This document shows, piece after piece, positions 33,571-41,314 of a stretch of 64,000 bases of DNA. Source of the stretch: Pseudomonadota bacterium (GTDB lineage Bacteria > Myxococcota_A > UBA796 > SXON01). How positions within the stretch are numbered: position 1 is the first letter of the stretch; every line of letters begins with the position of its first letter. The position numbers were made by a program, and so were the translations under genes. Below the pieces are notes generated by a model. It saw nothing but the letters and a program-made list of their open reading frames with translations. It made no database searches and was not told the DNA's origin. The stretch lies in NCBI GenBank assembly GCA_030684355.1, contig JAUXTN010000050.1, positions 1 to 64,000 of the forward strand, read 5' to 3'.

Positions 33571-34092
33571 ATGTGGTTCATGCTCGTCCCGCTCGCTGCC
33601 GCCGGTCCCTCGCGTTGCGTCGCCACCTGGACCGGTCCCGTGCCCGGCTGCGCCATCCGGGGTGAGGTCGTCGCCACCGCGGCGGGGATGTCCGAGAAGG
33701 GAGCGGAGCGCGCGCTGCGCCGCCAGCTCGACATCGTCGTCGAGCGCACGGTGGCCGCCACGCGCGCCCGCGTCCCGACGATGGAGCCCGCCCAGTTCGT
33801 CACCTGCGCGGAGGCCATCCAGGCCGCCGCGTTCGTGAACTGCTTCGAGGACGCCGCGCTCGCCGTGCCCGCGTTCTGCTTCGTCTCGCTGGACGACCCG
33901 ACGTGCTGGCCGGGCGACGTCCTGGAGGTCGACGGGCTCCCGGGGTGGCGGGCGTCGGAGGTCGGCCGCGACAAGATGTGCGCTGCGGTCGACGCGCGGC
34001 TCGTCGCGCAGGACTACACCGACCTCGCCGGGCGCCGGGCCATCTGCGCGGCGTCGTGCGCGTCGAAGGCGGTCGTGAGCTGCCCGCAGTAG
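33571..34092 (+). CDS. Small Cys-rich exported protein
   Basis: This 173-residue protein starts 3 bases after the preceding stop, with no separate Shine-Dalgarno sequence, which suggests coupling. It opens with a short hydrophobic stretch (MWFMLVPLAAAG). The mature part has ten cysteines, enough for five disulfides in the periplasm or outside. No family was recognised. As the last gene of the Bat-type operon it may be an accessory or client. Confidence 0.7.
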   Translation: MWFMLVPLAAAGPSRCVATWTGPVPGCAIRGEVVATAAGMSEKGAERALRRQLDIVVERTVAATRARVPTMEPAQFVTCAEAIQAAAFVNCFEDAALAVPAFCFVSLDDPTCWPGDVLEVDGLPGWRASEVGRDKMCAAVDARLVAQDYTDLAGRRAICAASCASKAVVSCPQ

Positions 34093-34140
34093 CGGGCCGC
34101 CGACCCAATGACGATAGACAGGCCGTGCGCGAGCCGGCCT
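34082..34140. terminator. Hairpins between convergent genes
   Basis: GCCCGC-AGTA-GCGGGC (34082-34097) contains the stop codon of the Cys-rich gene. A second hairpin, AGGCCG/CGGCCT (34120-34140), follows. They lie in the 50-base gap between convergent genes and may act as a bidirectional terminator. Neither has a T-run. Confidence 0.35.
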
Positions 34141-34142
34141 GG

Positions 34143-35915
34143 CTACGCGCCAATCTCCATGTCCCCGAAGCGCGCGATGACCGCGCCGCCCTCGGCGAGC
34201 ACCTCGACCACGATCAGGTCCTCGCCCAGTGTGATCATCGCGACCCGCGGCTTGTCGCCCGGGAGGAGGCGCACGTCCTCGATGTCGATGCGATCGAGCC
34301 CGTCGAGCAGCGGGAACGGCTTGCCGCCGGGGAGCCAGACGCCCATCGGCAGGGTGAGGTCGTCGTCCCCGACGGCTTCCCGCGTGTAGACGAGGAGCCA
34401 GCGGTCGCCCACGGCCCGCAGGTCGATGGCGCCGATCTCGGCCTTGATGTCGAGCCGCGTGGGCTCGGCGTCGACGCCGAGCGCCTGGAAGCGCAGGCCC
34501 TTCTCGCCCTTCCCGACCCACGCGAGCGCGATCTGCTCGCCGTCCGTGCCGCGGTAGGCGGCGGTGGTGAGGCGGCCCGGGTAGCCCGTGGGCGCCGACA
34601 TGAGCTTGCCGATGCCGTCCTTGCGCACGGCGGCCACGGTCCCGCCCTTGCCGAGGAGGATGGGGTCGAGCCGGCCGCAGAAGCCGCGGTAGGTCCCGGC
34701 GGGGGCCCGCATGAGCTCGTGGAGCACGGTGCCGTCGAAGCGGTGCACGGAGAGGGCACCCTGGCGCCCGATCCCGTAGATGAGGAAGCCTTCGCCGTCC
34801 GGCACGAGCACCGGCTTGACCACGGGCGTGTAGCCGAGGCGCACGGAGCGCGGCGCGCCGAAGTTCCCCGCGGCGTCGAGCGAGAGGACGGAGAGCTCGA
34901 CGCCGGCGGGGCGATCGAGGAACACGGCGCACTCGAAGCCCGTCGGCGTGGGGAGCACGGCGCGGGAGAGCACCTGGTCGATGGGGATGGCCAGCGCCTG
35001 CGACGCGCCCCGGAAGGGCTTCGCGTTCGGCGCGACGATCGCGCGCAGGGCGAACGTGTCCTCGCCGTCCGCGTTCTCCCAGAAGACCGCGCAGCCACCG
35101 ACGGAGACGGCCACCGAGGGGTCCTCGAAGTGGAGCTCGACGTGGGTGTCGCCGGCGTCGGTCGCGGGGGCGGCCTCGACGCCCGCGGGGAGCTTCGCGA
35201 GCTTCAGGGCCTCGGGTTCGGCCACCACGTCGAACATGTCGGCACGCTCGAGGTTGGCCCCGGTGAGGTCCGCGCCGGTGAGGTCGACCCCGGAGAGGTC
35301 CGCGCCGGTGAGGTTGGCCCCCGCGAGGTGGGCGCTCTTGAGCACCGCGCCCGCGAGGCGCGCCCCGGTGAGGTCGGCGCCGACGAGGCGCGCGCCGCTG
35401 GCGTTCGCGCGCAAAAGCTCGGCGTTGATGAGCACGGCGCCGGTGAGATCGGCGTCCCGCAGGTCGGCGTTGGCGAAGCGGCCCTCGCTGAAGTCGCACC
35501 CGGGGAGGACCGCGCGCGTGAGCACGGCGTCCTTGAAGCGCGCGCCCGCGAACCGCCCCTGCTCGCACGTGAAGCCGGTCAGATCGGCCTCTGTGAAGTC
35601 GGCCCCGGAGAACTCCGCGCCGTTCGCCCGGGCGTCCCCGAGGTAGGCCTCGCGCAGGCGCGCACGGATGGCGACGCACTTGTCGAGCGTGGCCCCGGTG
35701 AGATCGGCGCCGCAGAGGTTCGCCTTGGCGAGCACCGCGCCGGTGAGATCGGCGCCCGAGAGGTCCGCCTTCTCCATGTTCGCGCCGGAGAGATCGGCCC
35801 CGACCAGCGAGAGGCCCGAAAGATCCGCCGCGAAGAAGTCGAGCGTGACGCGCGCGCCGCGCTTCGCGTTGAACTCGTCGATCTTGCCGGCCGTCAACAG
35901 CTCAAAGAGGGTCAA
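34143..35915 (-). CDS. Pentapeptide-repeat protein fused to a beta-propeller-like domain
   Basis: This 590-residue protein has a short N-terminal cap (MTLFELLTAGKIDEFNAKRG). About 38 pentapeptide repeats follow over residues 28-225 (A[DN]LxG pattern, for example ADLSGANMEKADLSGADLTGA), which fold as a right-handed four-sided beta-helix. After an acidic linker come about 340 residues of strand-rich sequence with regular blade-like repeats (FLIYGIGRQGALSVHRFDG; ALAWVGKGEKGLRFQALG), probably a beta-propeller. There is no signal peptide. Pentapeptide proteins can mimic DNA or act as scaffolds. The pairing with a propeller is unusual. Confidence 0.85.
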   Translation of the reverse strand: MTLFELLTAGKIDEFNAKRGARVTLDFFAADLSGLSLVGADLSGANMEKADLSGADLTGAVLAKANLCGADLTGATLDKCVAIRARLREAYLGDARANGAEFSGADFTEADLTGFTCEQGRFAGARFKDAVLTRAVLPGCDFSEGRFANADLRDADLTGAVLINAELLRANASGARLVGADLTGARLAGAVLKSAHLAGANLTGADLSGVDLTGADLTGANLERADMFDVVAEPEALKLAKLPAGVEAAPATDAGDTHVELHFEDPSVAVSVGGCAVFWENADGEDTFALRAIVAPNAKPFRGASQALAIPIDQVLSRAVLPTPTGFECAVFLDRPAGVELSVLSLDAAGNFGAPRSVRLGYTPVVKPVLVPDGEGFLIYGIGRQGALSVHRFDGTVLHELMRAPAGTYRGFCGRLDPILLGKGGTVAAVRKDGIGKLMSAPTGYPGRLTTAAYRGTDGEQIALAWVGKGEKGLRFQALGVDAEPTRLDIKAEIGAIDLRAVGDRWLLVYTREAVGDDDLTLPMGVWLPGGKPFPLLDGLDRIDIEDVRLLPGDKPRVAMITLGEDLIVVEVLAEGGAVIARFGDMEIGA

Positions 35916-36006
35916 ACCCGATACTCCCGCCCCGGACGGTCATGTCCGGCGCCGGCAGCGCCCCTATCCGTCCCCGCCGTGCGAGTCCACGCCGCCGGGG
36001 CCCTTG

Positions 36007-37578
36007 TCAAGGGGAAGGTTCCGGCGTCTCCAGCCCGTCCCCCCACCCTCCGGTCCACGGCGTCTCTTCCCCGAAGGGATCCTGCGGCGGACGCGACCCG
36101 ACGAGCGTCACGGTGAGCGGCGCACCGGCCTCCGCGAAGCCGGTCGTCGCGACGAGGGTGGCCCCCGGCATGCCGAGCGCCGCCCCGAGCCGCTCGGAGC
36201 GCACCCCGGGCTCCACCCCGTCGATCCGCTCGCGCACCCACAACGCGGCGGCGCCGACGGCGCTGAAGGTGGCGCGGAACTGGTCCCCCGCCAACGTGAG
36301 GGAGCGCGTGAGGCGCCCTGGCGCCGTCGGCACCTCGCTCGCCGCCCCGATCGCCGGCCGCCCCAACCAGCGCGTGCCGATCTCGCCGGGGGCGCAGACG
36401 CGGCACTCGGGGTCCACCCACACCGTCTCCCCGCCCGTCTGCACGGTGAGCAGCATCGTGTCGAAGCCGGTGAGGGAGGTGAGGTCGGCGTCCTCTCCGG
36501 TCAGCACCCAGCCCGCGAGGAACTTCTCCTGCCCCAGGAAGCGATGGAGGATGAGCGCCCGCTCGAGCGGGGTGACCCAGCCCGAGCGCCACGCGACGTT
36601 GAGCTGGCGGGTGCGCAGCGGGTCGGATCGGCCGGGGAGGCCGCCCCGGCGCAGATCCTTGACCTCGGCGACGAGCTCCTGGAAGAGGTTGGGCCGGTCG
36701 AGGCGGTCCCGGATCGAGACGGGCACCGCGGGCTCGGGGAGGCTCTGGCGCGCGAAGCGCCACTCGAGCCCCGCCACGTACGTCCCCACGTCGGGCACGA
36801 CCGCGGCGCCACCTGCGCGCGCGACCCGCCACCGCGCGACCCCGCCCTCGGGTGCGTCGAAGCGGATCCCACCCTCGACGGCCGTGCGGGTGACCCCGGG
36901 GCCCGAAGACGCGACCCACTCGACGCCCGGCCCCACCAGGGTGAGCGAGCCCGCGGGGATCGTGCGCGCCCCGAGCGGCTCCGCGCCGGCGATGGTGTAG
37001 CGGACGGTGGCGGCGGCCGTGCCGGCCGGGACGGACACGCCGAGCGGCACGAGGGAGAGCCCGCCGGCGTCGATGTCGGTGGCGCCCGCGGGGAGGGGCA
37101 CGAGCTGGGCCACAGTATCCGGGGCGAAGGTGAGCTGGAGCTCGACGCGCGTGCTCGCCCGCGCCGGATCGGCGAAGCCCCACCCCGGGTGCCGCGCATC
37201 CAGGGTCAGCGTGCGGACCTCGTGCGCGGTCGCGGGCGGCGGGGGCGGCTCCGCGGCGCCGAGGCGGACGGTGAGGCTGTCCCCGGCAACACCCGCGTCG
37301 AGCGAGGCGAACCCGCCCACCTCGAGCTCGGGGAGCCCGATCTCCCAGCCCCCGCCCGGCAAGGCGCGCAGGTGCTCGCCCTTGACGCGCACACGACGGC
37401 CCTCCGGCGTCCAGATCGACGCGGTGAGCGCGAGCGGGCGGTCCGACTCGAGCGTCACCGTGCGGCACCCGACCGGCTCTTCGAGCGCCCGGACGACGAT
37501 CTCGACGCCCTCCGCGTCCTTGTTCTGCTCGACGGCGCAGGCCGCGGCGGCGGAGGGAACAAACAAGAACGCGAGCAT
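36007..37578 (-). CDS. Exported protein with degenerate transglutaminase-like domain
   Basis: The 523-residue protein has a short signal peptide (MLAFLFVPSAAAACAVEQ). Its N-terminal two-thirds is a strand-rich region resembling DUF3857-type beta-sandwiches. The C-terminal third resembles a transglutaminase core: TPLERALILHRFLGQEKFLAGW, then FDTMLLTV and VWVDPECRVCAPGEIG, which match the Cys helix, the FNHVI strand and the WxDPT...GE block of DUF3857-linked transglutaminases. The catalytic Cys and His are replaced, so catalysis is not expected. It may instead bind peptides or glycans. The gene is divergent from the helical-repeat gene at 37811. Confidence 0.72.
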   Translation of the reverse strand: MLAFLFVPSAAAACAVEQNKDAEGVEIVVRALEEPVGCRTVTLESDRPLALTASIWTPEGRRVRVKGEHLRALPGGGWEIGLPELEVGGFASLDAGVAGDSLTVRLGAAEPPPPPATAHEVRTLTLDARHPGWGFADPARASTRVELQLTFAPDTVAQLVPLPAGATDIDAGGLSLVPLGVSVPAGTAAATVRYTIAGAEPLGARTIPAGSLTLVGPGVEWVASSGPGVTRTAVEGGIRFDAPEGGVARWRVARAGGAAVVPDVGTYVAGLEWRFARQSLPEPAVPVSIRDRLDRPNLFQELVAEVKDLRRGGLPGRSDPLRTRQLNVAWRSGWVTPLERALILHRFLGQEKFLAGWVLTGEDADLTSLTGFDTMLLTVQTGGETVWVDPECRVCAPGEIGTRWLGRPAIGAASEVPTAPGRLTRSLTLAGDQFRATFSAVGAAALWVRERIDGVEPGVRSERLGAALGMPGATLVATTGFAEAGAPLTVTLVGSRPPQDPFGEETPWTGGWGDGLETPEPSP

Positions 37579-37653
37579 CCGAACTCCAACGTGCGGCCGG
37601 GCGTCGATATCCCGAGGTGGGCCCGCGCGCGCTCGCCGGGGGGATGCGGCGTT

Positions 37654-37739
37654 CGGACCCGGTCCGGACCCCCTTGACGATCGGCGTTTCCGCGATCCGA
37701 CGGACGTCCGTCAGGGGGTGTCGGACGGCGGTCGTCCGA
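37654..37739. repeat. Cluster of CGGAC/GTCCG inverted repeats
   Basis: Three dyads lie in 86 bases: CGGACC-C-GGTCCG (37654-37666), the perfect 14-base palindrome GACGGACGTCCGTC (37699-37712) and TCGGACG-N5-CGTCCGA (37721-37739). All share the half-site CGGAC. They sit in the 232-base gap between divergent genes, so they could be operator sites controlling either direction. Confidence 0.5.
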
Positions 37740-37810
37740 GTGGGGAAAAACCGTGCTTCGCACGTGGCCCGGGCCTTGCTCCGGGCCGCGGTGCCATCCC
37801 AGGAGGCATC

Positions 37811-39094
37811 GTGACCGAACGCTCCATTCTCCCCGAGACCCTGCCCATCGACCCCTGGTGGGACCTCTACATGCCCGCCACCTTCGGCGAGCCCGCCGCC
37901 GTGCTCGACGCCCTGGAGGCCGCCGAGGCGATGACGCCGCTCTCCGCGCGGGGAGACTTCTACGCGGTGGCCGCCCGGGCGTTCGCCGTGCTCGGCCGCT
38001 CGGTCGAGGCCGAGCGCCTCGCCGGGCAGGCCTTCCGGATCGGGGGCGCCGAGGCCGACGCCCTCGCGACCTTCCTCTGCCCCGACGGCATCGAGCGGGC
38101 CACGAAGCGGCTCCAGGGCGGCGGGCGCCCGGGCGCGCGCGCGGACAGCGGCTGCGATCTCGCCGCCCTCCTCGTGCAGTTGGGGCGCGTGGACGCCGCG
38201 GGCGAGGCGATCGACCAGGCCCTCGCCGTGTGCCCCGGCCACGCCGAGGCGTCGCGGTGGCGGCGATTCCTGGGCGAGGCGGATGTGATGAACCAGGTGC
38301 GGCTCGCGCGGGATCCGCGCCGGGCGCGCCGCGGGCCGGCGGCGCGGGACGCGGTGGACCTGTTGCCGACCCGGCGCACCGGGTGGCTCTCGGCAGAGCG
38401 CTACCACCGGCGCGTCCTCTCGAACCAGCCACAAGCCGCGTGGGCGCCCGCCGGGACGGGGCTCGGGCGCCTGCAGGACGCCGGGGTCTCCGTGTGCTTC
38501 TTCGCGCTCGACCACGAGTACGCGCGCACCGCCCCGGATCACCCGCTCGTGGCGCTCGAGCTCGATGCCGACGCCCTCCGCGCGCGGGTGGAGGAGGGGC
38601 GGGACGCCCGGGACGGCGCCGCCGCGCTGTGGGCCGCGGTCGCGTCGGACCCCGAGGCGCAGCAGGACGCCGCGCAGCTGCTCGTCGCCCTCGCCACGCT
38701 CGACGCGCGCCTGGCCGCGATCGGCCTGGAGGCGGCGCTCTGGCTGACCCTCCACCAGCCCGACCGTGGGCTCCTCTGGGAGGGCTACCTCGCGTGGCTC
38801 TCGCACCTCGCGGGCCTCTCGTCGGCGGTCGAGCGGGCCCGCTCCCTGGCGACGACCCGGCCGATGGAGCCGCTCGCCTGGAAGATGGCGGTCGAGGTGC
38901 TCCGGGCGGAGGGGCATCACGACGAGGCCGAGCTCTACGCGCGCGCCGCCCGTGTCGAGCCCGCGCTCTCCGCGCTCGCGTGCGACCTCCTCCAGGACCC
39001 CGTCCCCACCCCGGTCCGGATGGTGGTGAGCGGGCGCCTCACGCCCCGCTGGCCGCGCGCCCCGCGCCCCCCGCGGCGATCCCGCGGGCACTGA
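37811..39094 (+). CDS. Helical-repeat (TPR-like) protein
   Basis: The function is not recognised. The 427-residue protein starts at GTG 37811 with AGGAGG four bases upstream. Much of it is helical and Ala/Leu/Arg-rich with TPR-like pairs (AARAFAVLGRSVEAERLAGQA; LAALLVQLGRVDAAGEAIDQA; MAVEVLRAEGHHDEAELYARA). A more globular central part contains VSVCFFALDHEYARTAPDHP, which may be a separate domain. There is no signal peptide, so it is probably a cytoplasmic scaffold. It converges with the B3/B4 gene, with only 4 bases between the stops. Confidence 0.72.
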   Translation: MTERSILPETLPIDPWWDLYMPATFGEPAAVLDALEAAEAMTPLSARGDFYAVAARAFAVLGRSVEAERLAGQAFRIGGAEADALATFLCPDGIERATKRLQGGGRPGARADSGCDLAALLVQLGRVDAAGEAIDQALAVCPGHAEASRWRRFLGEADVMNQVRLARDPRRARRGPAARDAVDLLPTRRTGWLSAERYHRRVLSNQPQAAWAPAGTGLGRLQDAGVSVCFFALDHEYARTAPDHPLVALELDADALRARVEEGRDARDGAAALWAAVASDPEAQQDAAQLLVALATLDARLAAIGLEAALWLTLHQPDRGLLWEGYLAWLSHLAGLSSAVERARSLATTRPMEPLAWKMAVEVLRAEGHHDEAELYARAARVEPALSALACDLLQDPVPTPVRMVVSGRLTPRWPRAPRPPRRSRGH

Positions 39095-39098
39095 GCCG

Positions 39099-39737
39099 TC
39101 ACGCGCTGGCGGTGATCGCGCCCACGCTCTCGAGGAGGGCGCGGTACCACGCCATCGCCTGGTCGACGCGCGCGCGCTGCCCGGCGCCGCCCCAGAGGAT
39201 GGAGAGGGTGCGCCGCGTCTCCGGGGTGGTCTTCGTGCGCTGCGCGTCCTTCACGGCGTTCGCGCACGGGCCCTCGGCGTCGAAGAGGCAGAGGAGGCCG
39301 GCGATGTCGATGGTCTGGCCCGACGCGTTGAAGACGTAGCTCGCCTCGGCGGGGGCGATGCCGACGCGGAGGGGGGCGTCGTCCGGTCCACGCACGGCGC
39401 GGTCGAGGTCGATGACGCTGATGGGGAGCCCGCTGTGGAGGGAGACGGCGTTGCAGGCGTCGACGACGACGTTGATGGGGCCGAGGAAGCCCTCCGCGGC
39501 GGCCTTGATCAGGTACTCGCTCGCGGGCTTGCTGCGGCCGGTGGGCTTGAAGCCGCCGTGGCGCAAGAGGTCCCGCACCGCGGCGCGCGTGGCGTCGTCG
39601 CTCGACATCGGCGCGGGCGCGTCGGCGCGCAGCAGGGCGAGGAGCTCCGGAGGCGAGGGGATCTCCCCGATCGCGGCCGGGAACGTCGTGGTGAAGGCGC
39701 CGAGGGCGAGGAGGGGATGGGGGTCCACGATCAACAT
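39099..39737 (-). CDS. Stand-alone B3/B4 tRNA-editing-domain protein
   Basis: The 212-residue protein matches the B3/B4 domain of phenylalanyl-tRNA synthetase beta subunits as a free-standing protein. The core is RHGGFKPTGRSKPASEYLIK, INVVVDACNAVSLHSGLPISV, then YVFNASGQTIDIAGLLCL and GPCANAVKDAQRTKT. Such free-standing proteins are thought to hydrolyse mischarged tRNA or bind aminoacyl-tRNA, though this is not shown for this one. ATG 39737 is preferred; a GTG three codons upstream (39746) is possible but lies inside the palindrome at 39742-39756. It is divergent from the NACHT gene. Confidence 0.85.
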   Translation of the reverse strand: MLIVDPHPLLALGAFTTTFPAAIGEIPSPPELLALLRADAPAPMSSDDATRAAVRDLLRHGGFKPTGRSKPASEYLIKAAAEGFLGPINVVVDACNAVSLHSGLPISVIDLDRAVRGPDDAPLRVGIAPAEASYVFNASGQTIDIAGLLCLFDAEGPCANAVKDAQRTKTTPETRRTLSILWGGAGQRARVDQAMAWYRALLESVGAITASA

Positions 39738-39741
39738 GCGC

Positions 39742-39756
39742 CCCACGTATCGTGGG
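39742..39756. promoter_or_regulatory. Palindrome CCCACG-TAT-CGTGGG between divergent genes
   Basis: Perfect 6-base arms surround 3 bases in the 38-base gap between the B3/B4 gene (minus) and the NACHT-FGE gene (plus). Because of its position it could be an operator acting on both, or a hairpin in either leader. Confidence 0.4.
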
Positions 39757-39775
39757 TTAGCCGCCCTTCCTGGGA

Positions 39776-41314
39776 ATGGCGCACATGGACTGGCTCACGC
39801 CGACCGGCACCTGGATCCGTCGCGACGGCGCCACCGTCGTGCGCACGGCCGCAGGCCCCCTGGAGCCGCTCATCGAGGCGGCGTTGCGCGCCGGCCACGG
39901 GCTCGTGGTGCTCGGCGTGTTCGGCTCCGGCAAGACCGAGCTTGCCCGGCGGGTCGGGGCGCGCCTCTCCGTCCCCGTCGTGCCGTTGCGGCTCGTCGCC
40001 CGCGCGAAGGACCGCCAGGCCGCGCTCGACGCGCTCCTCGACGGCTCGGACACCGCCATCCTCGACGGCCTCGACGAGATCGGTCGCCCCGACGACGTCG
40101 GCGCCGCCGAGCTCTTCGCGTGGCTCACCGCCCGCGTGCCCCGCTGGGTCCTCACGAGCCGGCCTGGCCACGTCCGGACGGATCTCGCCGACCCCGACGC
40201 GGGCCAGGTGGACTGCTTCCACCTCCCGATGGTCGAGATCGCGCCGTACGCCGTCCCGGCCGAGGCCCCGTCGTTCTGCGCCGACAACGCGGTCCTCCTC
40301 TCCCTCTGGCTCCGGGGCGCGCGGGGCGGGACACCGGCCGCCCTCGTCGAGGATCACCTCGCTCCGACCGGTGCCCTGGATGCCCTCGAGGACCTCGCCT
40401 GGCGCTCGCTGGTCGACCCCGACCGCTCCCACGAGGGCGGCTCCTTCCGCCTCGCCGAGCTCGTGGGGCTCCCCGCGCGCCTCTTCGTCGAGGACCTCGA
40501 CGGGCGCTGGCGCTTCGGGCACCGCTCCGTCTACGACGCCCTCGTCGCGCGCCGCCTCGCGCGTCGCCTCGCCGCGTCGCAAGGGCAGGGGCCGGACGAC
40601 CTCACGGGGCTCGTCCTCTCGGGGGCCATGCGCGCCTTCCTCGCCGGGGCGTTCCCGGGCTGGGAGCACGACGCCGACTGGGTCCACGTCCCCCGCGGCA
40701 ACTTCGTGAGCGGCGGCGCGCGGGGCTCCGACGAGCGCCCGCTCGTCATCAAGCACGTCGCCCGCGCCTACTCCCTCGCGCGCCTCCCCGTCACGAACGG
40801 CGGGTTCCAGGCCTTCCTCGACGCCGAGGGCCCGCGCCCCCCGTGGGTCGAGCGCCTCTCGCACTGGCGGGACGGCCGCTGCCCGACCGCGCTCCGCGAC
40901 CACCCGGTGATGATGTTGCGTCCCGACGACTGCGACGCCTACGCCGCGTGGGCCGGGTCCTCCGGGCGCGGGGCGCGCCTCCCCACCGCGGACGAGTGGG
41001 AGAAGGCCGTGCGCGGGTGGGATGGCCGGCACTTCCCCTGGGGCGACCGCTTCGACCCCGCGATGGCCAACACCGCAGAGTCCGGGCGGGAGACGACCGC
41101 GCCCGTCGACACCTACCCGCAGGGGAGCGGCCTCTACGGCGCCATCGGCGACGCCTTCGAGTGCACCGCGAGCCGCTACCGGGACCGCCCCGACCGCGGC
41201 CGCGTCGTCATGGGCGGGAGCTACGCGCACGCCGCGCTCCGCGCCTCCCTCCGCCTCTCCCACACGCTCTCCGGGCGCCTGAAGATCGGGCTCCGGCTCG
41301 CGCGTGACACATGA
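39776..41314 (+). CDS. NACHT NTPase fused to an FGE-sulfatase (formylglycine-enzyme-like) domain
   Basis: This 512-residue protein has a NACHT-type NTPase domain: Walker A GVFGSGKT (47-54), Walker B/NACHT box AILDGLDEIG (94-103) and sensor 1 WVLTSRP (124-130), followed by a helical arm. From about residue 300 comes an FGE-sulfatase/C-type-lectin-fold domain (WVHVPRGNFVSGGARGSDE; LPTADEWEKAVRGWDGRHFPWG; VVMGGSYAHAALRASLRLS; GLRLA). The paired active-site cysteines of true formylglycine enzymes are not seen, so it is more likely a binding domain. NACHT proteins act as switches in signalling or phage defence. The start is ATG 39776 or 39785. It overlaps an alpha/beta hydrolase (ATGA). Confidence 0.87.
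   Translation: MAHMDWLTPTGTWIRRDGATVVRTAAGPLEPLIEAALRAGHGLVVLGVFGSGKTELARRVGARLSVPVVPLRLVARAKDRQAALDALLDGSDTAILDGLDEIGRPDDVGAAELFAWLTARVPRWVLTSRPGHVRTDLADPDAGQVDCFHLPMVEIAPYAVPAEAPSFCADNAVLLSLWLRGARGGTPAALVEDHLAPTGALDALEDLAWRSLVDPDRSHEGGSFRLAELVGLPARLFVEDLDGRWRFGHRSVYDALVARRLARRLAASQGQGPDDLTGLVLSGAMRAFLAGAFPGWEHDADWVHVPRGNFVSGGARGSDERPLVIKHVARAYSLARLPVTNGGFQAFLDAEGPRPPWVERLSHWRDGRCPTALRDHPVMMLRPDDCDAYAAWAGSSGRGARLPTADEWEKAVRGWDGRHFPWGDRFDPAMANTAESGRETTAPVDTYPQGSGLYGAIGDAFECTASRYRDRPDRGRVVMGGSYAHAALRASLRLSHTLSGRLKIGLRLARDT

Noticed and set aside
31273..35679. A long open frame on the minus strand across the Bat operon end and the pentapeptide gene
   Set aside because: It crosses two supported genes in different frames and shows no family motif.
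37674..37679. TTGACG as a -35 for the helical-repeat gene
   Set aside because: No credible -10 follows at 16-19 bases.
39744..39746. GTG upstream of the B3/B4 gene as start
   Set aside because: It lies inside a palindrome. The ATG nine bases on gives a more typical N-terminus, so it was kept only as an alternative.
40675..41314. The FGE-sulfatase domain as a diversity-generating retroelement target
   Set aside because: Such domains can be variable targets, but no reverse transcriptase, template repeat or adenine-rich variable region was seen in the window.
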